Below, piece by piece: positions 54,295 through 61,574 of a DNA stretch of 64,000 nt. The notes under the pieces were generated by a model, which was given only the letters and a program-made list of their open reading frames with translations, was not told where the DNA came from and searched no databases. The translations under genes and the position numbers were made by a program. Within the stretch, counting starts at the first letter, position 1; each line of letters begins with the position of its first letter. This DNA comes from an uncultured Lachnospiraceae bacterium (GTDB taxonomy: Bacteria > Bacillota > Clostridia > Lachnospirales > Lachnospiraceae), in assembly GCA_910577275.1 (NCBI GenBank), contig CAJTMW010000018.1, positions 20,890 through 84,889 of the forward strand, in the 5' to 3' direction.

Positions 54295-55497
54295 TTAAAC
54301 CGCCTGCGGAAATAAAATCCGCATAATCTGTAAAACACGATGAATATAAGTATGCTGTTCCCTTGTCTTTTTCAGGCCGTTTTGGGCAATCTCATTTCTG
54401 ACATCATCATGTGCCAGATAAAAAGCAATCTTTTCTTTCAAATCTGCCAGATTTTCATAACATTCCAAATCCTCCCCGATTGTAAAATATTCAGGGATTT
54501 CACTTTGGTAATTGGTAAGCAGGAAACCTCCGCAGCCTAAAACGTCCCAGATTCTCTGGGATAAGCCGCTCTGGATAGAACGCATGGTGATATTTAAATT
54601 GATTTTACTGTAGCGGAAGACCTTGGGCATTTCAGAATGGGTGGATACTCCGCCACGGCAGCAAATGCCGGGAATATCCTTTAAATCCGCGATATCGCTT
54701 CTGGTATACAAATTAACGGAAAATTCTTTCCCAAGCTCTGCGAGCGTCCGTATTCTTTCCAGTGAAGAAGCCTGCATTCCAAGGTAGTAGTGGGAGAGAA
54801 CATAAGAATCCGTATCCGTAAAGCTGTCCTTTGGCCTGAAAAAAGCAGAATCCGCCTTTCTGACAGCAGAAATCAACGCTTCTGTCGGCGCTTCCTCCAG
54901 AACAGAGCATCCGGGAATTCCTAACTGCGCCTCTATAATTCCGTCTGCAAGCCCCCTGACAAAATCATCCAGTTTAAGCCCGGAAAGAGGAGACTTTTCC
55001 TTATATAAAGAACCGACAAAAGAAACGTCACACTGATACAGCCCGGCTTCCTTTTCAGAGACGGCGGACAGCGCCTTTTCCCATCTTGCGGTATTGGCAG
55101 CTAAAGGAAGATAAAAAATCCCCTCAGGATTTTCAGGATAAAATTTCTGATACTGCATGTAGTCAAACAGAAAAATACGGTTGCACTTGTTTTTAACAGA
55201 GCAGGAGAATAATTCCAGTACAGGACAGTCAACGCTCAGAGAGACATACAAAACACCTAGCCTCTCGCAGATTTCGGATATATAAGGGAAAAAATTAATA
55301 CTGAACACAAAAGCAGGCTTATGTGTCAGAACCAGTTCTCCCAGCATCCTGATTCTGGTCTCGGAGCTGATGGATTTCAGACGGATTTCCGCGGAATCCT
55401 CAATAACAGTAATATTGCATGCCTGGAAGGCTTCTATAATATCCGGCTCGCAGATGCTGCCGTAACGGTGGATTATAATTTTCATGGATTTACTCAT
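54295..55497 (-). CDS. DUF3880/CgeB-like glycosyltransferase
   Basis: The 400-residue protein resembles the CgeB/DUF3880 glycosyltransferases of the GT-B type: an N-terminal domain with FSINFFPYISEICERLGVLY, QCDVSFVGSLYKEKSPL in the middle, and a C-terminal domain with INLNITMRSIQSGLSQRIWD, DVLGCGGFLLTNYQSEIPEY and FYLAHDDVRNEIAQNG. Its paralogue is at 61575. It lies between fliS-type genes and flagellin on the opposite strand, so flagellin or surface glycosylation is the likely use. A start four codons later is possible, as no ribosome site is strong. Confidence 0.82.
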   Translation of the reverse strand: MSKSMKIIIHRYGSICEPDIIEAFQACNITVIEDSAEIRLKSISSETRIRMLGELVLTHKPAFVFSINFFPYISEICERLGVLYVSLSVDCPVLELFSCSVKNKCNRIFLFDYMQYQKFYPENPEGIFYLPLAANTARWEKALSAVSEKEAGLYQCDVSFVGSLYKEKSPLSGLKLDDFVRGLADGIIEAQLGIPGCSVLEEAPTEALISAVRKADSAFFRPKDSFTDTDSYVLSHYYLGMQASSLERIRTLAELGKEFSVNLYTRSDIADLKDIPGICCRGGVSTHSEMPKVFRYSKINLNITMRSIQSGLSQRIWDVLGCGGFLLTNYQSEIPEYFTIGEDLECYENLADLKEKIAFYLAHDDVRNEIAQNGLKKTREQHTYIHRVLQIMRILFPQAV

Positions 55498-55530
55498 TTC
55501 TGCCGGTGCCTCTGGTTATTTAACCGGCTG

Positions 55531-55594
55531 CTTTATTTCTGCGGGCAGCGAGCCAAGCGGGCATGCTTGCATGCACTTTTGGCGGTTGCCACAG
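55531..55594 (-). repeat. Dispersed structured repeat, copy B
   Basis: On the minus strand this is the closest match to copy A at 61486. Stems are CTGTGG/CCGCAG (one T-G wobble), GCCAA/TTGGC and GCATG-CAAG-CATGC, and the tail is AAATAAAG. It ends 33 bp before the DUF3880 gene start and has the same orientation, as copy A does before the paralogue. Confidence 0.85.
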
Positions 55595-55751
55595 AGGTCT
55601 TTGACTTATACAGATTTGCAGTAATTTTATTATATTATATATGAAAGCAGTAAAAAAACAAAGGAGAAGTTATATACTGGATATTTTTTGCTGTTAACCT
55701 GAGAGAAGAAAAAAGAAGAAAAAGAAAATAAAAAAATTTTGAAATTAAGTA

Positions 55752-55778
55752 TAAAGTATTCGAAGAACGCTCCGATAT
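55752..55778 (+). promoter_or_regulatory. Sigma-28 promoter of the flagellin gene
   Basis: TAAA (55752-55755), 15 bp and TCCGATAT (55771-55778) match the flagellar sigma consensus with one change. The start of transcription should fall near 55785, giving a leader of about 180 nt. Confidence 0.9.
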
Positions 55779-55784
55779 AATATA

Positions 55785-55964
55785 CAAGTAAAGGGAAGCA
55801 ACGGTTTTTACCGGACAGTTTCCACGGATATGAAATATCCGAAACTTACTTAAAAAACAATGAGCGGTTTTGTTTTTGGATGCGTACGAATTCGAAAGCA
55901 AAGCTGCCAAAAATCACCAAAACGTACGCAGGGAAGCGGCGTTAAATTCAAGGAGGAATATATT
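55785..55964 (+). promoter_or_regulatory. Long structured 5' leader of flagellin mRNA
   Basis: The 180-nt leader contains a hairpin CGGATAT-GAA-ATATCCG (55825-55841) and an arm TGCGTACG (55881-55888) that can pair with CGTACGCA (55923-55930). The ribosome site AAGGAGGAA has GGA words that suit CsrA. GGA also occurs near 55812 and 55826. This resembles the CsrA-controlled hag leader of Bacillus in plan, not in sequence; binding is inferred. Confidence 0.5.
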
Positions 55965-56891
55965 ATGTCAATGATAGTAAAACACAATCTTACAGCAATG
56001 AACTCTAACAGAATGTTAGGAGTAAACACATCCAGCCAGGCTAAGACCACAGAGAAGCTGTCTTCCGGTTACAAGATTAACCGTGCGGCTGACGATGCAG
56101 CAGGTCTTTCCATTTCCGAGAAAATGAGAAGGCAGATTAGAGGTCTTACACAGGCTTCCAAGAATGCACAGGATGGTATCTCCTGCGTGCAGACAGCAGA
56201 AGGCGCTCTGAACGAAGTTCACGACATGTTACAGCGTATGAACGAACTGGCTGTTAAGGGTGAGAACGGCACATTGTCATCTGTTGACCAGTCCTATATC
56301 CAGGCTGAAATCAAACAGCTGATGACAGAAATCGACCGTGTAGCCGATACTACTACATTCAATGAGCAGAATCTGTTAGATGGCTCCTTTACTGGCAAGG
56401 GACTTCAGGTTGGCGCAGAAGCCGGACAGCATATTGATATTTCCATTACTTCTATGAATATGGCTAACTTGGCTGCTAAAGCAACTAATTGTTCTTGGGT
56501 GGATAAGAGTGGTGCTGCACCGGTTACTGTTAATGTTACAGCAACAGATGTAATTGATACGTTCAAAACCAACTATGTATCATCTGATTCTAGCACATAT
56601 GCAACATCTAAAGATTTTGCAAGTTTGAATGCATTCGTTAAGAGTGCTCTGCAGACAGTATCCTTACAGAGGTCTGACCTCGGTGCTGTTCAGAACCGTC
56701 TTGAGCATACCATTGCGAACTTGGATAACGTAGTTGAGAACACCACAAGTGCTGAGGCTACAATTCGTGATACAGATATGGCTACAACCATGGTTCAGTA
56801 CGCGAACAACCAGATTCTGGCACAGGCTGGTACCTCAATGCTGGCACAGTCCAACCAGAGCAATCAGGGTGTATTGTCCTTACTTGGCTAA
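55965..56891 (+). CDS. hag: Flagellin
   Basis: The 308-residue protein is the filament subunit, with conserved N-terminal helices (MIVKHNLTAMNSNRMLGVNT, SGYKINRAADDAAGLSISEK) and C-terminal D0/D1 (DLGAVQNRLEHTIANLDNVV, ending QGVLSLLG). The variable centre is short (about 150-220) and rich in Thr and Ser, possible O-glycosylation sites. The start at 55965 is set by AAGGAGGAAT and by the family N-terminus; an upstream in-frame ATG is inside the leader. Codon use is markedly plainer than its neighbours (GCA, ACA, TCC), as in highly expressed genes. Confidence 0.97.
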   Translation: MSMIVKHNLTAMNSNRMLGVNTSSQAKTTEKLSSGYKINRAADDAAGLSISEKMRRQIRGLTQASKNAQDGISCVQTAEGALNEVHDMLQRMNELAVKGENGTLSSVDQSYIQAEIKQLMTEIDRVADTTTFNEQNLLDGSFTGKGLQVGAEAGQHIDISITSMNMANLAAKATNCSWVDKSGAAPVTVNVTATDVIDTFKTNYVSSDSSTYATSKDFASLNAFVKSALQTVSLQRSDLGAVQNRLEHTIANLDNVVENTTSAEATIRDTDMATTMVQYANNQILAQAGTSMLAQSNQSNQGVLSLLG

Positions 56892-56930
56892 TAAACCAGG
56901 TCATTGTAAATTAGAAAATGTAACTATCAG

Positions 56931-56956
56931 GAAGGATTGGCGTACGCCAATCCTTC
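56931..56956. terminator. Perfect 26-bp palindromic terminator after flagellin
   Basis: GAAGGATTGGCG continues into its exact complement with centre TA, then TTTTCT. It can stop flagellin and the convergent glycosyltransferase. Confidence 0.85.
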
Positions 56957-57018
56957 TTTTCTATACTGAAATATGAAAATCCTTGCAGACTATAAGTTTA
57001 AATACCCTCGCTTTCCTT

Positions 57019-58101
57019 CTAGATGCCCTCGGGAGCTTCTTTCAAAATTTGAAGTTCTTCAAGGGCAGGAGGAAAATCTCCGCAAAGTTCAAAGTATTTA
57101 ATGGCCATCTCTTTTTCACCAGCCATATTTAAAATTCGTCCTATCTGATGATAAGCCTGATAAGAATTAGTACCGGCAGTATTTGAAAACTCAAAGGTAG
57201 TTGCCTTCTGGAATTCATCCAGAGCTTCCTCGTACATCTGATTTTCCATATAAATCCGTCCCATTACGAAAACAAAATCCGCAGAATGGGTAAAGGAATC
57301 GTATACGCTCTGATAAATGCCTAATGCTTTTTGTGCCTGTCCTGTGTAGAGAAGGCAATTGCCATATGCAACCATTGCCATAGTAACATAGGCAAGGGAA
57401 GGGTCTAAATCAAAGCTGAGAGTTTTTTCATAAAAAGGAATGGCTTTTTGAAAATCATCTATAGCCTGAAAAGATTTTCCTATCTGGAAATAAACATAAG
57501 GGTCGCCTGGCGAGGCTACCATTTGGTCAAACAGCAGTTTCAAATTTCTCTTTGCCTTTTGCGCCTGTTCCTGAGGGGTCAAAAAATACCCGGTATGACC
57601 TATGAAGGTATTTAGGAGCAAGGTTTTAAATTCCCCTCCATGCTTTGGAGTGAGCTGTTCATGAATCGCTCCTGTGTAGTAATAATGCTTGCGGGAAAAG
57701 AGGCGCTCCGTGCGGTCGTTGTATATATTGGTACTACTTGTATCTCCGGGGTCGCCGGTGATATTTTTTCGGGTGATGGAGCCGGCATATTCAGGCATTT
57801 TTTTTCGGAAATAATTCATTTCTTCTATATCAATAGAATCAATCCACTCATCGCAATCCATCATAAAAATCCAGTTATTGGAGGCCATTCGAAGGGAATA
57901 ATTCCGCGCTTCACTGAAATTATCCGTCCATTCAAAGTCAAAAATGTGGTCAGTATACTTAGCGGCTATTTCCTTTGTCCTGTCTGTGGAACCTGTGTCC
58001 ACTACGACAATTTCAAAGCCGTACGGAGCAAGGGATGAAAGGCAGCGTTCAATGTTAACTTCTTCGTTTTTTGCAATAATGCATACGGATATAGGTATCA
58101 T
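57019..58101 (-). CDS. GT2 glycosyltransferase with C-terminal TPR repeats
   Basis: The 360-residue protein has a GT-A family 2 domain (ISVCIIAKNEEVNIERCLSS, VVVDTGSTDRTKE, MDCDEWID as the DxD-type motif) and, from about 200, tetratricopeptide-like helices (DPYVYFQIGKSFQAIDDFQK, GIYQSVYDSFTHS). The start follows GGAAAGG. A paralogue lies at 59095. Both flank the coiled-coil gene and face flagellin, so a surface or flagellar glycan role is likely. It is cytoplasmic. Confidence 0.9.
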   Translation of the reverse strand: MIPISVCIIAKNEEVNIERCLSSLAPYGFEIVVVDTGSTDRTKEIAAKYTDHIFDFEWTDNFSEARNYSLRMASNNWIFMMDCDEWIDSIDIEEMNYFRKKMPEYAGSITRKNITGDPGDTSSTNIYNDRTERLFSRKHYYYTGAIHEQLTPKHGGEFKTLLLNTFIGHTGYFLTPQEQAQKAKRNLKLLFDQMVASPGDPYVYFQIGKSFQAIDDFQKAIPFYEKTLSFDLDPSLAYVTMAMVAYGNCLLYTGQAQKALGIYQSVYDSFTHSADFVFVMGRIYMENQMYEEALDEFQKATTFEFSNTAGTNSYQAYHQIGRILNMAGEKEMAIKYFELCGDFPPALEELQILKEAPEGI

Positions 58102-58436
58102 AATAAAAATCCTTTCCTGTTGTTGTGAAATTAATGTTAGTCAATGATTTTTCGTCATGCAGGTTTATCAAAAATCTGAATACCCTGATGGAAATATCAT
58201 ATCATGAAAGAAATAAAGTTACCATATAAATATGAACCGGTTATCAGATGAAGAGCATAAGTAGATATTGCTGAGTCTGCTCGTAAATATATTTAGAGTA
58301 AAAGTAACGAAAATGAAGAATTATCAATAGCCTTTTAAGCATGGTGGAATAAGAAAATGCACTATATATAGAAAAACATAGCGAAATGGCACAGAATATT
58401 GTATTGTGCAACTTTTTTTCACAGCTTTTTTACGCC

Positions 58437-58465
58437 TTGACTTTCAGAAAATACTGCCATATGAT
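58437..58465 (+). promoter_or_regulatory. SigmaA-type promoter for the coiled-coil gene
   Basis: TTGACT (58437-58442), 17 bp and TATGAT (58460-58465) lie 72 bp before the start. The rest of the 436-bp gap 58102-58537 is A/T-rich; I see no other feature in it. Confidence 0.65.
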
Positions 58466-58537
58466 GGATTTACATCACCAGCAGATTGCTGCGAAGTCTT
58501 TGAATGGTGAGAGTATAGAAGGAAGGAGGAAACTATA

Positions 58538-59056
58538 ATGTTTGGAGTGAAGAAGGTCATAGTGTACCTGAATAGTATGAGCAATCAGATTCAGGGATTA
58601 AATGCCGGGCTTGAATTGATAGCTGGCGGTATTAAAGGACTGAGTGAGGCCATAGAGGAGCTGGGAAAACGTATTGATGCGCTGGAAGCCCGTATTGATA
58701 GGCTGGAAGTCCGTATTGGTGCCTTGGAGAAACGCATGGATGCTGTGGAGAAACGCCTTGACGCTGTAGAAACTCGTCTCGATGCCGTGGAGAAACGTCT
58801 TGACACTGTGGAAGCTCGTCTCGATGCCGTTGAAACCCGCCTTGACACCATGGATGAAAAGATTGATATGGTGGAATACCATCTGAGCAAAGAAATTCAG
58901 GTGACTTATCAGACTGCGCTTGAGAACAAAAAGGGCATAGAAGTATTGTCGAACCATTTTGAAGAAGGAAAACGCTATATGGTCGGAGAAAGCCATAAAA
59001 TAGCAGAATTAAGCGTACGTTTTGATGAGTTTCAAAAAAGATGTGTGGGCGCGTAG
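58538..59056 (+). CDS. Heptad-repeat coiled-coil protein
   Basis: I do not recognise this 172-residue protein as a named family. From about residue 43 to 115 it is a run of seven-residue units of the type RLDAVEK/RLDAVET/RLDTVEA, with matching 21-bp DNA repeats. Such a run must form a long parallel coiled coil. The flanks are also helical. There is no signal peptide or membrane helix. The start follows GGAAGGAGG and it has its own promoter. It may be a scaffold or a spacer protein for the neighbouring glycosyltransferases, but nothing proves it. Confidence 0.75.
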   Translation: MFGVKKVIVYLNSMSNQIQGLNAGLELIAGGIKGLSEAIEELGKRIDALEARIDRLEVRIGALEKRMDAVEKRLDAVETRLDAVEKRLDTVEARLDAVETRLDTMDEKIDMVEYHLSKEIQVTYQTALENKKGIEVLSNHFEEGKRYMVGESHKIAELSVRFDEFQKRCVGA

Positions 59057-59094
59057 GAGAATGAGGTTTCTATTTGCGCGCCCGAGCGGGAGGA

Positions 59095-60162
59095 TTAACG
59101 TTTCAGCTCTGCGAGTCTGTCCAGTGCAGGCTTAAAATTGCCGCATTTGCGGTAGAGGGTAACGGCAGTATCGATATCCCCCAAAACTTCATTGATACAT
59201 CCCATGTTAAAGGTGGGAATAAAAGAGTTGGCGCCTTCTACGTGGACATGGCTTATTGTGGTTGCATTCAAAAATTCTTTCATAGCCTGCACTACCAGGC
59301 CATTCCTTAGATAAATCAGTCCCATCAGGCAGACAAAATCAGCGGAAAAAGAAAATTCGTCATAAATATTCTGAAATTGCAGAGCTTCATCATAGCGTTC
59401 TAAGTGGAGCAGGGCATAGCCGTAGCCGATTACCATCATCTGTACATATTCAAACTGAGGTTCGACAGGATATTCCAACCCCTTTCCATAATAATAGCAG
59501 GCATTTTCATCATCATGCAGCATATTGTAGGACTGGCCTATCTGAAAATACAGGTAAGGGTCGTCGGGAGTTTTTTCAAGCATTTTTAAGAGAAGCTCGT
59601 TATTCCGGTCAGCTTTTTTCTTCATTTCTTCCGAAGAACCGCTGTAGCCCTGATGCTCCGCAGTAAGCGAGAGCTCGACTCGCTCATAGGGCTGTCCGTT
59701 TCGCGCTCTTACCTGTTCGTGGATGGGAAAGTCGTAATGGTAGAGTTTTCGGTTAAAAAAGCGTTCCACCTGGTCGGTGTACACACTGTCTGTGCCGTTC
59801 ATTTCATAATGATTACGGCGAGAAATCATTCCCACAGCATCAGGGAAATCAGAAATCATTCTGGAAATATCTCTGGTATCAAAAGATGTTACATATTCGT
59901 CACAATCTAAAACCAGAATCCAGTCATAGGACGCACAGCCAAGAGAATAATTCCTGGCAGCGCTGAAATCCTGTACCCATTCAAAGGAGAAAATTTTGTC
60001 CGTGTACTTTTTAGCAATAGAGACGGTGCGGTCAGTGGAACCGGTATCTACAAAAACAATTTCGTAAGGATAATTTCCCATTTGCTTTTGAATGGAGGAA
60101 AGAAAAGTCTCCATATGTTTTTCTTCGTTTTTGGCAATGATGCAGATGGATATGGGAGTCAT
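59095..60162 (-). CDS. GT2 glycosyltransferase with C-terminal TPR repeats
   Basis: The 355-residue paralogue of the protein at 57019 has ISICIIAKNEEKHMETFLSS, FVDTGSTDRTVSIAKKYTD and VLDCDEYV, then tetratricopeptide-like repeats (DPYLYFQIGQSYNMLHDDEN). The ATG at 60162 is chosen because AAAGGACA lies 6 bp upstream and the family starts TPISICIIAKNEE; an ATG five codons earlier has no such site. The copies differ enough to use different acceptors. A GT8 gene follows it upstream on the same strand. Confidence 0.9.
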   Translation of the reverse strand: MTPISICIIAKNEEKHMETFLSSIQKQMGNYPYEIVFVDTGSTDRTVSIAKKYTDKIFSFEWVQDFSAARNYSLGCASYDWILVLDCDEYVTSFDTRDISRMISDFPDAVGMISRRNHYEMNGTDSVYTDQVERFFNRKLYHYDFPIHEQVRARNGQPYERVELSLTAEHQGYSGSSEEMKKKADRNNELLLKMLEKTPDDPYLYFQIGQSYNMLHDDENACYYYGKGLEYPVEPQFEYVQMMVIGYGYALLHLERYDEALQFQNIYDEFSFSADFVCLMGLIYLRNGLVVQAMKEFLNATTISHVHVEGANSFIPTFNMGCINEVLGDIDTAVTLYRKCGNFKPALDRLAELKR

Positions 60163-60248
60163 GGTTTGTCCTTTCATTTATCTGAAATTTAATGGCAGTT
60201 AAGCATAAATTTGTACACAATAATGTATATGGATATGCTTCCGGCACA

Positions 60249-61253
60249 TCACTTTTGAAGAAGCTGTAAAAGCTTCTGACACATGGCGCTGGTCTTGTCG
60301 AGCTCGTTGCGAAGAGTTTTTTTATCCTCTGACAAATGCCACATGGTATCGGGAACAGTAGGGTCATTGATGCAGGCATGCATAAATTCTTCCATCAGCT
60401 CTGTATAAAACGGAGTGAGCTTTGCATAATCCCACCATAGTTGCTCGATATCATAGTGGATATATTGTCCCTCCCAGGGCTTCATACCGGCAAAGTGAAT
60501 GATGGTGGTCTCCTTTTTGACGTCCTCATAGTGAACGCCACTGTTGTAGGCCATTTTTGAGAAAAGGTCATACTGGTATTCATCAAGAAATTTCACTTGA
60601 TTCCAGTGCAGATAATTCAGTAAGTCCTGGTCAGGGGCAATCAGTTTATAGTTTAAGGCGCGAGCTAAATCCATATAGGTCTGAAAAGTATATTTTTCCC
60701 GAACTTTTTTAATGTTCCAGAGCATCATGCCGGCATTAAAATAAGTGAAATTGCGGGCCAGATGTTCTTTAAATAATTCACTTCTGCCGTCAGGAAAAGG
60801 GATTGTAGTTGGGTCATTAATAAACCCCATATCCCGGCAGACACAAAAATAATAGTCTTCAAAGTCGGTTTCATAAAGAGCTTTGATTGGCTTATCGATA
60901 ATCATATCCACATCCAGATACAGAAGCCTGTCAACTTCCTGCGGCAGAATATCAGGTAGCATAAGACGATAATAGGTCTCGAGAGTCCATGCGGCGGTAG
61001 TGGGCAGGGAAGCGGAAAAATCCTCTCTTTTCACGGGCAGAAAGTTTATGTGGTGGTATTCGTCTGCCAGTTCTTGCAGATATGCGATATCCTGCGGCGA
61101 TAAATCGCTGTGCAGAAGATATACGTGAATATCCGCGTCCGGCTGATTGGTAAATAAAGATGTCAGCATGACATAGGCATAACGCATGTATTTACTGTTT
61201 AAGGCTGTGGCAATGTTGATTCTTATGGGTGAAAAGTTTGGTGTATTATTCAT
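60249..61253 (-). CDS. GT8 family glycosyltransferase
   Basis: The 334-residue protein has the GT8 pattern: INIATALNSKYMRYAYVMLT at the N-terminus, TYYRLMLPDILPQEVDRLLY, the metal-binding DVD in LYLDVDMIID, YFNAGMMLWNI, and HFAGMKPWEG near the end. The family transfers glucose or galactose, for example to surface glycans, with retention. It is on the same strand as the GT2 genes and starts that minus-strand set. Confidence 0.92.
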   Translation of the reverse strand: MNNTPNFSPIRINIATALNSKYMRYAYVMLTSLFTNQPDADIHVYLLHSDLSPQDIAYLQELADEYHHINFLPVKREDFSASLPTTAAWTLETYYRLMLPDILPQEVDRLLYLDVDMIIDKPIKALYETDFEDYYFCVCRDMGFINDPTTIPFPDGRSELFKEHLARNFTYFNAGMMLWNIKKVREKYTFQTYMDLARALNYKLIAPDQDLLNYLHWNQVKFLDEYQYDLFSKMAYNSGVHYEDVKKETTIIHFAGMKPWEGQYIHYDIEQLWWDYAKLTPFYTELMEEFMHACINDPTVPDTMWHLSEDKKTLRNELDKTSAMCQKLLQLLQK

Positions 61254-61485
61254 AAAGCAATTCCCTTTCGGAAGATAGTGTCGATGTTTTCTTTTTCTTT
61301 AATATATGATAAAATCATAATAACATAAATGCCGGATAATCACAATTACCGGAACGTGTTTTGTTTGTCTTTGCGGGCTGCCTGTAAAGGGCGGATTTTA
61401 TCGGGAAAATCAGCAAGTCAAAAACCCGCAGCAAGCTGACGGGGCATCAAACTTGCAACGTAGCAGAGCTGCGGGGTATTGGCCC

Positions 61486-61550
61486 CTGCGGCAGTCGCCA
61501 AATGTGCATGCAAGCATGCCTGCTTGGCTCGTTGTCCGCAGAAATAAAAG
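61486..61550 (+). repeat. Dispersed structured repeat, copy A (reference)
   Basis: The 65-bp element has three nested stems: outer CTGCGG (61486-61491) with CCGCAG (61536-61541), middle GCCAA (61497-61501) with TTGGC (61524-61528), and inner GCATG-CAAG-CATGC (61506-61519). The tail is AAATAAAAG. Copies at 55531, 23591 and 12337 and the amplified form at 34178 share the order; the stems change but stay paired. It ends 25 bp before the DUF3880 gene at 61575. The rest of the gap 61254-61485 is without a gene. Confidence 0.85.
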
Positions 61551-61574
61551 TTTTGCAGGGTGAAAGGGTGTGCC

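Noticed and set aside
54249..54296. Terminator of the DUF3880 gene from AAACTATTT/AAATAGTTT
   Set aside because: The loop is about 27 nt and no T run follows on the minus strand; too weak to list.
55860..55964. Longer N-terminus for flagellin
   Set aside because: Flagellin starts with the MSMIVKHN region; the extension lies in the leader and would destroy the family N-terminus.
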